A stretch of 64,000 nt of DNA from Patagioenas fasciata (taxonomy: Eukaryota; Chordata; Aves; Columbiformes; Columbidae). This document shows positions 1 through 13,800 of this stretch, in pieces. Numbering within the stretch: position 1 is the first letter of the stretch; every line of letters begins with the position of its first letter. The stretch is taken from assembly GCF_037038585.1 (NCBI RefSeq), contig NC_092525.1:18146867-18210866 (forward strand), written 5' to 3'. The position numbers were made by a program, and so were the translations under genes. The notes beneath the pieces were generated by a model. It saw only the letters and a program-made list of their open reading frames with translations. It was not told the DNA's origin and did not search any database.

Positions 1-2460
1 TTCTGGCTCCAGCTTTGGAGAATACGCTTTTTCTCATAGAGTGTGCAATGTTTTGCTATGTATTCTCATTGGAAATTGCAGCTTTCACTTTAGTTTGAGA
101 CTCGCAAGAATTAGGAGAGTTTTACTTAAAATCCATTTAGAATGGTAGGCAAGGACAAAACCATGCTGGATTGAGCACAGCACAAAGAATACCTGCCTTG
201 AGGAGATGCTTTTGCTTGTCTTAACTCCTGCATTTTTCTTTTTATTTCACCAATCATTCACCCATGGCTATTATGTCAGCTTGGCTGCTTCTTACATACA
301 TACGTTGGTGTAATTCCCAGTATGAATGGATGACTGGCTGAGGAGGAGATCTGGGTGTTGTCTCTGGAGCTTGACCTTTCTTTCCCACTGTATGAGCCTT
401 CCTCTCCTGCCGACAGCTGATCAGACAGTGGTGTGGAATGTGCTATTTAATTTCTCTGCAATGAATCCACCAGCTCTGCTCTGTCATTGCAATTAGTCAT
501 CCCTTCTCAGCGCATTATATTCCTCACATATCACATCTCGCCAAGTCCTTCCTATAGTGTGAGGAGCAAAGCTTGTTCGCAAACATCCTGAAAGAGAAGC
601 ATCCAGAGGAAGGCACTGCCAGGCACACTGTTTGGGCAGAAGCACCAAAACCAGGCAATTTGATCTAACATTAACCTACAGTTGAAAATTAAGAATATGG
701 TGGTGTATTTAAATGTAGGACTTTGTCTCTAGAGGCAAAGATAAAATCTTCCTCCACCTGCTCCGAGCTGGGCACAAGGTATGACTTGTCAACAAGTAGA
801 AACAGTGCTCAGCTGGGAGAGAGGCTCTTGCACCTTGTTCCAGTCCCAGAGAAAGCTATGGTGTAAGCACAAACTGGTTTCACATTAGTATATCTGCAGC
901 TACGCCGTACCGTGCAGGTTGGAGCTATGCTGCGTAACACTGAACTAAAGGTAAGCACAATTCAAATCAAAGCAGACACAAAAATGAAGAATCTAGCAGT
1001 TTTCTCCTTCAAAGGCTGCCATAATATGTGCACTTTGGGGTGTTTGCTCCCCTTCTTGCTTGTATTTCCAGGACAGTTTGATTTTTTGATCCTTAACAAC
1101 ATATTCAGTGCTACTAGATTATTTAATCTACATCTACACTAAACTTCAATATCTACTCATTTGATGACTAAAAGCAGGAAAATTGGCATCTGTTAGTTGT
1201 GGGAATGTAGATTACGATTCATCGCAGAGTTTTAGCTCAGAAAATGACAAGGGTAATAGTTATCACAAACCACCAGGCACAGTAATGACAGACAGCTGTT
1301 GCAGTAATAAGAGACCAATCAATAATTCATTTTATATTCCTTGTGCAATTAATCACGATAAATTAATGTGGCTTTAATGTGGCACTAACATGCATTTCCT
1401 GGGCTCTCGATGTAATTTAACAATTGATGTGCCATCATTTTAAATTGCAGCTGTCCTTGCTCTGCAGACACACGGAAACCATCAGAGCTGCAACATCCAA
1501 CAGGGATGGGATAATAGTTGGAAAGCTTTCAAAGACTGGGGCTGTGGGAGGCTCATCTGCCCATCTATGAGTGGTTTGTTTTGTCCCCCACCCTCTCCCC
1601 AGCTTACTTAGGACTATTATTGTTCTCAGAGCAGAACACAATTTTGCCTGCATCCAAGGGAGGCCAATCATGTATTTGCCAATACAAGTACCTTTTCATT
1701 AACCACAAGAAGTGTGTTCATTCAGGTTGTTTAAACCACTGTGCTCAAATACACCGAAGAAGCAACATTAGCTATATCCAGGAGATGATTAAATACAAAA
1801 GCTGGAGGAGTTATAAAGTTGTTCTTAACTCACCCATCCCAATAAAAGGCTATGTTTTTTTGCTAACAGCAAGCACTGCAAAGGAAAGCTCTTCTGCATT
1901 CCTGTATTTGCAGCTGCTAAACTGGTCAGATTAAAAGGTTCCAAGCTGCCTCTTGTAGAAGGGACACACCTCTGGAAGGTATTTTGGAGGGGGCTAGAAA
2001 CCAAATTTAGGATGCCATAGGGCTCATTGTTAAGGTGTTGCTATCAGACTGCCTCCTTAGTCATGTCCCAAAACATGGGGATCTATAAGAAGGTCGTGTG
2101 GCTTCTATAGAGCATCCAAGGATCATTCCCTGCCCATCTCAGAGCTACAGTAAGAGTTTCCACAGCTTCTGCTGCTCAGAGCAGGTGGGAGAAGGGCAAG
2201 GCAGAGACTGCGGTGCTGGCAGAGATCCCCACTTCAAGGCAAATCTTGGAACAATAATGGCTATTCACACCAACAACCAACAAAATAGGGGACCTACCCC
2301 CAAGATTTTAGCATCATTATTTTTTTTATTTAAAAACAAACAAACAAAAAAAAAACAACGAACACAAAAGAACCAGGCAGCCTAGCTTCAGCATAAAGCA
2401 CTTTGCCTTGGGCATCAATCTAATTAAGAATTTGTTCGCACCTCTTTCTTATGCTTAGAG
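1..2460. other. Intergenic, nothing recognised
   Basis: AT-rich unique sequence below the UBE2U-like segments. It holds an A/CA-rich run at about 2320-2365 and no convincing exon, repeat family or RNA gene. Short open frames on both strands lack splice sites or recognisable domains. Confidence 0.6.
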
Positions 2461-2564
2461 TCAAATGAAAGATTTGTTTGATTTAGCTGCTTTGCAAACA
2501 ACCCTTATAAACTTCTGCCATTCTCTCACCTCCCTTTCAAGTGCTATCTTTTTGTCCTTGGATG
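2461..2564 (-). CDS. UBE2U: UBE2U-like candidate terminal exon
   Basis: The segment is 104 nt, with acceptor ATTTAGAG and a weak pyrimidine tract. Entered in phase 1 after the exon at 7.6 kb it reads ASKDKKIALEREVREWQKF and is open to TGA at 2463-2461. KKIALEREVREW resembles KKMDLQHQKEW of human UBE2U (remembered). A consensus donor GTGAGA lies inside, after LERE, so the true exon could be only 35 nt long with further exons below. This is the weakest of the four segments. Confidence 0.3.
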
Positions 2565-5500
2565 CTCTAAATTATTAACATATTTTACAGTGTGCTCAAG
2601 ATAAAAGAGATCTTTCGACTTTCATTCTCTCACCCCTTGGTTGAGCCAGTCATGTTGTTTCTCACTGGATACCTTTGATCAACCTGCTTGTCGGATGTTA
2701 AACCGCAGGACACCCCTAGTGAGAAAAGAATCAGGAGGAAGCCTTTCAGCAATCCCTTGCCATCAGAATTTTCTGCTGAGCTAGGGCAGTACTTTGAAGT
2801 CACCTAAGCTTGTGGTCAGGCTCTGAGAGAGGTCACCCTAATGCTAAGAAAAACATAATTATAAAAAGGAGTACACATTTGTTATAAACATCTTATGAAC
2901 CTAAAGAGGCAGTGTAATACATATGGTTACAAATACTCTGCTAGGAAGTTTCTACCAGGGTTAGCAAACCATTTATTTTCTTGTTTGACTCCAGGATTGG
3001 TCTTCTGTATTTTAGTAACACCTTCTAAACTATTTTTCACCGCGTCCTTAATATGAAATGTCATTATGTACAGAGCAAGTAGTACGTTTCTCTGCATGTC
3101 ACCCTGCTGGTTTTCTCAGGATTATTTAAAGAATATTATTGAAAATGAGAATAGCACAAAGTAGTCCACAGAAAGTACAGCTGACAGGAGACAAAGCACC
3201 TTGAGCTCCATGCGGGCATATCTGTTCACATCACTGATCTACCTTATGGACTGAAGACAGCATACGGCCTCTGCTATACTGCTGTGCTTATGTGCAACCA
3301 CATATTTGAAGTCATGTAACAACACTGTCAGATATCCACACATGAAAACAAGAGATCGTGTTTTGCACTGTCCTGTTTATGTCCCCTTCAGTGCAGCTGC
3401 CGGGACTCTCATATTTGCCTTCAGAGATCCTTTACAGAGCTCACCAGCACTGTACCCAGTGTCTGCAGGCACAATACTTCACAATGTATATACATCTAAC
3501 ACCTGTATATACACTCAACACTTATATGGGACGGTAGCATTCGGTGTAACTCTTCTGCCAGTGCTCTTTGAGCTGGTGATAGTACAGACTGAAAGTGTAG
3601 CTGAACAAGCAGAACACATATGTCAAAACCATGGTGATGTGCAAGGAGCCAATTCCTTCAGCATTGGCTGAGGCAACATTCCATAGAATCGTAGAATGTC
3701 CTGAGCTGGAAGGGACCCACAGGGATCATTGAGTCCAACTCCTGTCCCTGCACAGGACCACCCCACAGTTCACACAATGTGTCTGAGGATGCCGTCCAGT
3801 CTGTTCTTGAACACTGTCAGGTTGGGGCTGTGACACCTCCCTGGGGAGCCTCCCTGGGGAGCCTGTTCCTCTGGGTGAAGAACCCTTTCCTAACATCCAA
3901 CCTGAATCTCCTCTGGCACATCTTCCTGCCATTCCCTCAGGTTCTGCCACTGGCTGCCAAGAGGCTTCTCACTGTGCTGTGCTAAACACCCTCAGGTAAC
4001 ACTGCACGTTGCCTATTGAAAAACCGAGGCACTTTCATAGACTGCTGTAAGCAGAAATACACCTTTTGGCAGATGGCACGGCAACAAGGACATCCTGGAA
4101 GCCAGCAGCAGCCCTGTCCCCTGCCCAGAAGCCCCAGCGTGTCCCAGGCAGGGACCTGGGGCCATCTAGAGGAGAAGGAGCTTCAGCAACAGAAACCACA
4201 GCTTTGGTGTGCATGTGCAGCAGCCTCAGTGAGGCCAGGCCTAAACCTGTGCCTAAACAAGAAACAGGTCCAGAGAGTATCTGCTGTTGATCAGTTTTTC
4301 TACAGGTATTAGATAAAAAGCGAGTGAACAATCTTCTCCATTAATGAAAGCACCATGTGCTACATGCAGGTTTTCCTCATAGCAGGGACACACAGTGTGA
4401 ACTACGCTCTGCCTACAATATGTTATAGGAAGCAAAGGTCGCAGGCGTGATCATAAAGACGTGTGAGATTTAAAGAACTGTGGTTCAGTGTACCATTACC
4501 CTGTACAGAGGAAAATCTGGAGCTGGATTTTCACTGGAAAAGACACAAGGCATTTGTAGCTGGAGATAATTTTCCACACATGGCGAATAGGATTAAAGTG
4601 ATATCATCTGCATCCAAACTGAAGCACAATTATAACTTCCCTTGGTTATATATTGCTTGCATTCCTGGCTGTCAACTGTTTCTAGAAAGGCACCATCAAA
4701 GGTTCTGCAGACACTGTAACACTAAGGCTCTTGTTTACGTACTCACAGTACCTGGCTGGCTCCTGAAACCTGAGCCTGGATCCAAGCCGTACCAATCTCT
4801 CCTGTCCTGTCTACCTACGTGTCATTTGCCCTTTTTATAGGTCTCAACACAGCTGTGTAAATTACTTTGTGATGGCTACAACTGATAAGCTCGGAAGCAA
4901 TAAGAGAAGTACAGTTCTTTTCAGAAAACTACAATACCTCACACCCATACATTTAACATCCACTGTCAAGAGCAGAAGAACACAGGAAGTCTGGAGTGCA
5001 AAATTAGTATTTTTGAGTTTTCAACTCTGAGCATAGCCACAGTCTGACTTTCATACAAGCAACAGCATCTTCTCACTCAATATATATGCTCTCCTGCGCC
5101 TTCAAAACTGGATGTTTCTTCTTAGTAGTTCCTACCTTTTGCCGTTGCTCTAGGCCCAGCAGAGGTTAGAACACCTAAAAATATCCAGCTCTTTAGACAA
5201 TAAGATCCAAAGAATTGCCCAGCAACAAACCACCAAGGGCAAGGTGAAGGCACAAACCCTGGTAAAAAGGCAAGCCTACATGCACAAACCAGATTCTTAT
5301 TCCATCCCTCCTCAACCTCTAACTGAAGCTGATAGCACCATGTTGGCCAAACAACCAATCAAACAAAACCCAGCCAAGTAACGATTGAAGATTTGCCTGG
5401 TAGGAATGGCAGAAAAATTCTTAGACTGTTTAAAGGTAACAAAGTACTTGCTTACTTGTACATGCATGCTCCCTGATTTAATCCTGCAGTCTTTTGTTAG

Positions 5501-7583
5501 GGGGTTAGTCCAAGCTACCAAATTGTCCTCTTCTTTCTCCCACGGTTTTCTTGGTTGTCGTGTCCATCTGCATCAGCTGTTTGCCTTTCTGGTAGGAGCT
5601 CGGGCACATCTGTGGTTTGAAACAAGGAAGACCAATAGTGACTGAAGGAAACAAAGTACAGCAGGGAAGAGCAGAAAGGATGCTTCTAAAACAAGCCCAA
5701 ACACATTTTTCATTTTAAATGCAGGCCCAAATCTGTCATAATACATGAAATTGCATCTGCTGGGAATGCACAGGGAACATGCAGATTCACATGTGCTATA
5801 AATAGGGAAGTATTTGTATAACAAGTTGCAGAATAATGTAATAAACTACATCTTTCATCTGACAGCCCTGCCTGAAATCTGGCCACTAATCCATTTAAGC
5901 CCGAACTTTATACATTATTCCAAACTATTCTGGACAATTGCTTTTTAACCTGTCAAAAATAAAGTTTCTTTCTGAGGCTCTGAATGGCGATGTTGTGTTC
6001 TGAATGACTGAAATATGCTTTCCACCACTCCCAGCATTATCAATATTAACGATTCTGTCAGCAGGACTCTCATTTGCTCTTTTATAGCTGTAGGACTCTG
6101 CTGTGTTAACAGTATTATAATTTGTTTTTGTCAGTTAAGTAAGCCCATATGCCTCTAATACAAACAAGGAACAGACTTATTGAAAAAATGCTGCTATTTT
6201 TAAACATTTTTTTCTGACTAATTTGCAGCCAGTTAGTGATGTCATCTACTTTGTCAGAAAAATCACAATGCTCCAAACCGCTAAACTCTTGCTTTGTATG
6301 CTATTCTAAGAAAAAAAAAAAAAGGCACTTAGGAAACTTACATTTTCCACATGCAAAACATGTGGCTAAAATGTTTCAGGTTATGAAACAGCCGCCCATA
6401 CACTTGTGAAGAACATATACAGCATTTTCTCTTTAAGATACTGACCAAAAAGTCATTTTCAATGTGTCACCTATTGTCTTGCCAAACACAGGCCTGGTAA
6501 CAGAAACGAGCATCATGAGACAGTGTAATTAAGCTCCAGAGTTCATTGCCCAGCCATGTGATCTCAATAAACAGCTCCCCCTCCCTTGGACTCTCAGCCT
6601 TGAGTCCTGCTCCTCTTGTACTAGTAATAGTGTGAAAGACTGAAGCTGCAGTGGTTTACTGCACAGGATTTTACAGTTTTCAGTCTCTTCCATCAAAAAA
6701 TTGCTCCCCACTCCGCCCGATTTAGACATTGAGCCATTTGAAACAAACAAAAATCTAATGTAATACTATTTGGACCTCTGATGATCAGAGATTTTATCAA
6801 TCTTAGGAAGCCTTATTTTGGGTCAAAGTAAACTATTTTAGAAACATGAAGTAAACCATATCAGACGTACTAGGAAGATGCCCTTGTCAGCAGACCATGA
6901 TAAATTTTGGAGAGCCATTAACAGTGCTCTCATGAAGTAACAAATATTTAAAATCAATGTGTAACAGCTGACTTCCAGCAATATCTATACATAACATCTT
7001 TATGTCTGTGCTTTCTTCTCCTTTGGGAAAAAAACATAAACAAAAACAACTCCCTTATGTTAATAAAAGAGTGCAACTCATTCTGGACTTCAGATACATG
7101 AACTCAATTCTTCTTTCATTTATACCACTTTTACTTTGGTTTTATTTTATATTTCTATATATATTTATAAAAGTCAAACCTACAAATTCCAGGCAAAACA
7201 TGATCTACTGTATAGTTTAGAACAGGCTCCTACTCAGTTCTCACTGAGGAAATGATAATATATTGTTAACATTTACACTTCTGAATAGGTCAAAAATAAT
7301 CTGTGATCATTACTAATATGCTGGGGAGCTGCACATGTATTTATAACGACATTGATTTTTCTTTCATAACATCTGGTTCTGTCCCTAGTTTCCAACATGA
7401 TTGTTTCCCCTGGGTGGATGCACATTTAAATTCACAAATGACAACATTAAAATACTGAGTTCAAGACTTCCAACAGCACTAAATTACAATGAAGCTGCGG
7501 CAGATTTACTGGTGAGACAAAGAGGAAAATCTTGTCATACATATTCATAGCAAAGATTAATTTACGTGGTACTGACTCTTTAC
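2565..7583. other. Non-coding, putative UBE2U-like intron
   Basis: Apart from the CR1 fragment at 3682-3985 and short A or T runs (for example poly(A) at about 6310-6323), I see no gene or repeat. Confidence 0.5.
3682..3985 (-). mobile_element. CR1 LINE 3' fragment
   Basis: The plus strand starts CATAGAATCGTAGAATG and continues with the typical antisense CR1 tail: a GGAAGGGACC block, the GAGTCCAACTCCTGTCCCTG block and the CCTGTTCC block. The element is therefore sense on the minus strand and 5'-truncated near 3985. The copy is diverged. A 14-bp unit, CCTCCCTGGGGAG plus one base, is duplicated inside it near 3837-3865. Confidence 0.85.
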
Positions 7584-7657
7584 CTGGCAGTGAGTAGTTT
7601 TCTAGTTCTATTTTCCTCCTTTCAAACAATCCTGTAGCTGTTTGTTTCCTTTGCTTT
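7584..7657 (-). CDS. UBE2U: UBE2U-like tail exon (74 nt)
   Basis: The segment is 74 nt. Its acceptor has a good pyrimidine tract (TCTTTGCTCCTCAG) and its donor is GTAAAG. It enters in phase 2 and leaves in phase 1, matching the exon at 10.8 kb. The 24 full codons read KQRKQTATGLFERRK then IELENYSLP. I align this with the KATEYYRTPLL and PNFIG part of the human UBE2U tail. The similarity is modest, and the case rests mainly on splice sites and phase continuity. Confidence 0.42.
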
Positions 7658-10600
7658 CTGAGGAGCAAAGAGATGATAGCATAGCATCTGTAAACAAAAA
7701 TATAACTTGATGGATAAAATCGGTTTAGCATACACTTGTTTAAGACAATTTTATATCCTGGACACCATGCCCACTTTAGCTGTTGTTCACCTCAAACAGA
7801 TGCTTATAAAAAGCATTTGGAGCCAGAGGTGAATTTTCTGAAGAAATGTGTTCGACTTTGGTTTTGCTCTTTATTCATGAGCCAAACTCAAAGGGACAGA
7901 CACACACACTTGTTTTGTCCAGGATGTCATTCCTGTTGGCATCTCTGATCTTGATCTATGTAAACTGAAAGAAACTTCCCTCCCTATCTGCGCTCAGCTT
8001 TCTCCTCACCCTTTGGTCTTAGAGGTCAAAGTCTATGCTAGAGTCAAAGCAGAGAACTAGACTATGAAATCCTCACTCCTAGGCTGGCAATGCAGGATGT
8101 ACGCAGGTGTCTTTCTCTGATCTCTTCCTAAGAACATTTTTTAAATGAGAAACCTCTGGAAGATGCAAAAGCCACTTGACCGAGCAGCTGCAGCCTATAA
8201 AGAGGTGAAATCACACATAGTTCAGCAGCTTTATCCTGTAAAGCACTGGGAGCTTTGGCTCAGGCTGAGTGAAGCCCTAATCACACCACTGACTGCACAG
8301 GCACTAGTGAGGCACTCTGAAGTTAACAGCCTGGAGTTAATTGCCAACTTGTCAATTTTGAAGATAATTATGTGGTAAGAGCTTTGCTGGCTCATGGCTA
8401 GATTGCTAAATGCCTTTCAGGGCTGAGTCTAGGAGTGTATAAAATGGACTGAAACAACTTACATTCTCCAAAAGGTGAAAAATATAATGAGAAAATACAA
8501 AAAAAAAAAAGGGCTATATTGCATGTAACCTAACTTTTGGTTTTGTTTTTTAAGAAGTGATACTAATAACATTTGTATGCATAACTTTGTTCTATCATAT
8601 AATATGGCTCTCGGCCTCGCCACATCCCTTTAGATTTTACCAAATAAAACAACTTTGCTTTTTATTGTTTAAAAATCCCCACAATTCTTCAAAGCAGTGG
8701 TGTACTAGGTATGAAATGGTACAGAACAGAGATTTAATAAAATTCTTAAAAATCACTCACGTCTGCCACTTTCATTCCCCTGGAGTCAAGTATTGCTCTT
8801 CAGTTTGACTCCTCATCACTTCTCTGCTGTGTCAAAATATAACTGAAATTGGAGAAAAAAAATGCTGTAAAATTAAAAAATAATCAGACAATAATGCCCT
8901 TTAAAATATGAGCCAACCCAGTAACTGTCACTCTGCCTTGGCTTTTAGAGGATATTTCTTAATGTTCATGCTTCACAAAATATTTTTGTAGTGGGGGAAA
9001 ACAGTTTCTAAATATACTGCTGTTAATCAGACGTGTTTAATTTATCTGTCTCAAATCAAACCCAAGGAGTCATCAAAATACAGGCTGTTTCAAAAAGACA
9101 GATCCAATTTCCAGGAAAACTTCAGTTCAAATTGGGTCCATCTTTTTGAAACACACTGTAGAGCATCTGGTCACTGCGTTCTCTTTCCAGCCACAAGATG
9201 GCAAAAGAGCTTTTAACATGCAATAAAAACCACAGCATCTCTGCTTTTTAAGGAGCTTGGCGAAACACAGACACAAATTCTAACTGTATAGTCTTTAGTC
9301 CAGTCTCTATTGTGATTGCTTAAGTGCTGCTTCAAGATCTGCTCTGCTTCTTGGCCTATGATTCCTAAATCTCACCACATGATAATCGGATTTTTATACC
9401 TTGCGCCTCCACATTTCCCTATGTTTCACTATCATTTCTTTAATAATATTCAATTCTTCCTAAGGAAGATGTGCAACAAACTGCTCATTATGTCAGGACA
9501 AATCGCAAGTCTCTGAAGGCTTACACTGATTTAATGATGTAAAAATTGACTCAGTGCCACTGTAATTAGCGAACAGGTAAAATCTCAACAGGGACAAACT
9601 GCTCACAGTAATGTGAACAGCATATTATACAAAACCAAGCTGTACTTCAAATCTCTTTTATAGAAGAAACTGGATTTAGAGACTCAATTTCACGAAGAAA
9701 ACACATTTAAGTACGAACATTTGCCTTATTATATAAACGAAATTAAGATTGCTGCTGCTGCACTTATGTCAGCAAATTTTTGGCCTCTTTCCTCTCTATT
9801 CCCATGCCAGGAGTTAAGAACAGACTGCAAGCTTTAAAAAAACAGAAATAAAAAAGTATGTTTTGTGAGCTGTTTGCAATTGAGGAAAAAAATAAAAATT
9901 ACAAAATGAGAAGCAACCTTGTGTTTGAACCTGCAGCTGAACACCCAGCCCGTCTGGGATCTATCAGACCCAGCAGTTCAAAGGCAGAAGAAATCTGTGA
10001 AAAGCCCGCCATCTGCTGCCACCAGGTGGCACCGAGATGTCCTCATTCCTCATCATCCTCCCCATAAAATCAGAAAGTTCACCTTTGCAATTTTCTACCT
10101 AGTTCTTATGAATTTAATGCTGGGGGGAAGTCACTACAGTGGAGAAGACGACACCACCCTAAAACAACTCTGGGTTGCCTGAGCTGTAACGCACAAAAAG
10201 GGACATTTGCAGCATTTTGTACAGTCTCGTCGGATGGTGTGCCACTGCAGAATGGAACAATTATCAAACTCATAAAACCAAGGAGTCCTGTTAAAGGACA
10301 TAAACCCAAGGAAGACACATCGAAGGAAAATTAGCCTTATATTCTAGGGGCTTCTGGTGAAAGAAAAAATATTCTTAATCAGAATTCAGGACTTGCTGTC
10401 CTTCAAATGCAACAAAGCAGTCCTTTCAGGAAAATTCAAGAGTAAAACTCAAGAATCTCGATCACATGTTCAGTTGGTCTTATGTGTGTAACTTCACAGT
10501 TACACAAGGAATTTGTTCTGGTAAACATGTTTGGAAGAGAGACCCTCCTTTCTAAGGAGCGAAGCTGCTGCTTTGGAGAGGTCCCCTCTCCTACCCTGTG

Positions 10601-10798
10601 TCCCTCCCCAACTTGGCCTCCCCATGGATGCACTTTGCAAGGGAACATTTGACCTAGTAGATGAAATTTAAGGTAAGGTGAGAACTGCTATATTTTAAAG
10701 ACACACAGTGACACATATTCAGAATCTGAAAATACGATACTAAATATTACCATTGTACTTAAAAAGACCCTCAGAAATATTCAATGGTTTAAACTTAC
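7658..10798. other. Non-coding, putative UBE2U-like intron
   Basis: AT-rich sequence containing the mariner-type miniature element at 9081-9158. Nothing else is recognised. Confidence 0.5.
9081..9158. mobile_element. Mariner-type miniature inverted-repeat element, 78 bp
   Basis: The termini are inverted repeats of about 30 bp: CAGGCTGTTTCAAAAAGACA at the left against CAGTGTGTTTCAAAAAGATG read inward from the right, followed by GATCCAATTT and GACCCAATTT. The element is flanked by TA on both sides (9079-9080 and 9159-9160), as expected for Tc1/mariner insertion. It is nearly all terminal repeat with no coding capacity, so it is a non-autonomous copy. The family name is not known to me. Confidence 0.7.
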
Positions 10799-10883
10799 AT
10801 ATCCTCATCCCAGTCTTCTATTCTTTTCACAGGTTTTACCTTCCAGTCATGGTAGTTCTCCATGAATTCTGGGTCTTCAGAAC
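10799..10883 (-). CDS. UBE2U: UBE2U-like tail exon (85 nt)
   Basis: The segment is 85 nt, with acceptor ATTTTAG and a strong donor GTAAGT. Entered with one base from the exon at 15.1 kb it is fully open for 27 codons: SEDPEFMENYHDW, then KVKPVKRIEDWDED. It leaves in phase 2. The KPVK segment aligns with RPIK in the human UBE2U tail. The composition is acidic and aromatic. The exon is open, but the gene upstream is interrupted, so it may only be a remnant. If it is not UBE2U, it is still a well-formed exon of an unidentified minus-strand gene. Confidence 0.5.
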
Positions 10884-13800
10884 CTAAAATGACATAATTA
10901 CCAAAAATTACATTTAGAGAGAATTATATACCAATCATTAAATTCTCCAAAACTAGTGACTACGTAAGTCCTCCTGATATCTGTGGTGCTAATAATAAAA
11001 TCCCATTTTTTAATTATATTTTCTTATACATATTTTATTTTCTTGTAAGTCACTATGAACTTTTTTCTACATTTCAATGAGGCTGGTTCAGGACCAAATC
11101 AGTTTACAGCTGAGTACTGTCATTAAATAAGGATCCCCATGCTGTGCCACTGATCTTGCATCCACGGGTGGCAAATTCCAAGGAACTATCAAAATCAACC
11201 TGTCGCTTTCTAGAAATCATGCTGGCACTTTCTAGCATGAAAATAGATAGACAAACTGAGTGAGACCAACTGCAGCCTAAGTCAGGGAAGCCAATTTCCA
11301 GTTTCCTGACAGTTTAAAAGAGCCCAAGCTGGTGCTGCCCTGACCCTGCCGTCTCTTGTGCTTTTGTCCACACATTCCTTTCCCTCCCCAGGGTTCATCT
11401 GATCCTGCTGTGAACTGAGAGGGAAACCATTAGAAAACCAATAAAATAAAATAAGAAAGGATCATTTTCTCCTAGTTTGGCTTCCTGAGCCAGGACACTG
11501 TGGGGTCAGGCAGGCACCAGTGCTGGGGTGAGGGAGGGTGCAGGACCGTGACCACTTTAGGGAGGTTCAAACTTCCAACTTTAATCAGAACATCTCCAGC
11601 AGCACGGTCCTATTGCAAGTTTTGAAGTTTCCAGGATCTTTCTGTCAGCTCTTTTGATCCACAGGCAAAGCAGGGAATGAGCCGGTCCTTACCCAGGCTT
11701 GGGATGGGATGGGCAGCAAGCAGATGGGTTTTGCAGGAGGGTGCAACTTGCAAGAGTGCGGGTTTGGGCACAGAGCAGGGCTGCAGAGCTGGGAACAGGG
11801 AGGGGAAGGAGCCCTCCTCTTTTTGGCAGAACTCACGTTGGCTCATCTCATTTGGAATAACCATCCTTGCCACCACTCTAGTCCTGTGTGGTTTTATATC
11901 AGTTTTACCATTGATTTCACGAGATGAGATCTTTAGGTGTGTGTTTCTTCTACAGTAAGGCAAGAAAGAAGTTCCTGAGGCCCAACGTGCCCACAAGACC
12001 ATGGGAAATGCTTTTCCTCCTCCGCTGGTCAGAGGACTCCTACATCAGTGGGTCTAGTTGAAGACTGTGTCTCCATCTCCATAAAAACTAAGAGCTGTCA
12101 AGAGCGCTGGAAGCCAGCACTGACCACTTTTCTAAATCCCATGTTAGGACAGTTCTGCTGAAACAACTCAGAATACTGAAGATTTCTTCAACAAGATGTT
12201 TTTTATGGAAGGAGGAAAATAATTTTTAAAAAATCTCATCCCCTTTACTGGCCTCCACCAGAAACCTGGCAAACTTGCACGAGACTCTTGTCTACTTGCA
12301 GCCAGCCAGCTTTGTCTGACTCGGCGCCCTCCTAAAGCTCTGCATTATCTCATTCTTATTACTCCTGCTTTTATGAAAATAATGTGAGGGCGGGGCAGAT
12401 TAAATTGTAAACAAAAGTTATAGGGCCAATGCAATTTTATACATAACAAAATGTTGAATCACTCACTGTCTCAATAATGAAATCCTCTGTGAACCCACAA
12501 CTGTCTATATTCTTTCAGGAAGGAACAATGAAAGTGAGAGGAAGACACCAGTTATGAAAAAACATGGACTCTTGAGCTCAGTGATCAACATGATTTCTGT
12601 CTCTTTGATATCCTTCCAACCTCCCTTGCCATTTTAGTCCTGTAAAATGTCAAAAGCTGCTTGCCAGAGGCCTTTTGCTTTTAGCGATGTTTAAAGCTGT
12701 GTCAATAAAAGGAAACAATTCTTTTACAGATCTCAATTTCCTTCTGTTCCACACTTGGAATTTGTTTTGAAACGGGTGGAAGTTGTACCTGAGCATCGAA
12801 GGCACAACTAGGTCAGCAATACTTTGAAGGCAAACTGAAGATATTTGTTTGGAGTTTGCAGTTAGTCTGATTCTGTACCTGAGGAAAAATTCTACAATTA
12901 AACCCTCTTTCCACCAGCATGAATTTGAATTTACCTTCAGCAGGACCCAGATTTTATCCTTAAGGTCCCAGACACATCTCCATTGCAAAGGTCTGGAAAT
13001 AGAACAAGTTAGGAATCCGCTGCACTAGTATTACAAGGGCTGAGAACTTCTTGTCCTTGAGAAAACTGTCAGCAGGCCAAGTGCTGCCAAATTCTGGAAA
13101 GAAGCAAAGGCAACTGAACTGAGAAAAAGAACCTGGCTCCTTCTGCTAGTTTGGAAGTTAGCTTCAGAAATATTTCAACTGTGATGCCATGTACAACTGT
13201 AGCAGTACAAAAAGAAATACATCATTAAAACATCCAGTTGTGTTTTTTTTTTTTTTTCTTGGAGTGAATGCACTGGTTTCCCTATGCAATTTATTAATAT
13301 AATAAATGAACTTAAAATATGTATTGCCTGGAATAAATGTCATTGATTAGGTCAAATAAAAATATCACTTGGCTCAACAATGACAAATTTCCTGGCTATG
13401 CTCCTGGCGGCCAAGAACTTGTTTCATTTAGGAACAAGAGTTGCTGGCAGTTGCGGGGCAGGAAACTGCTTGCCAAATGTCTCCATAGGAAATGAAATAA
13501 TTGAGAATATTCACTAACAGGAAAAAGAAAATAATTGCTCTCTTTATACTAAAAACCCAAATATCCTGGACCTACGTTGCTTTTTCTGACAAAGAGAAGA
13601 GTAGCATCAAAAGCAGAATGTTCATTGTAATTTGTTACCTGGCAAAGCCGAGAGAAGACCCTTTAGCTGGCTGGTAAAACTTCAGAGAAGAAACACAGTC
13701 TTTCTCAATATCAGGAAGTTCTGCAATGGAAAACATTTCTCATCTAGATGCTGCTGGTATAAATTGATTCTGTTCAGTGGAAGCTGTGCTGAGTTTGTAA

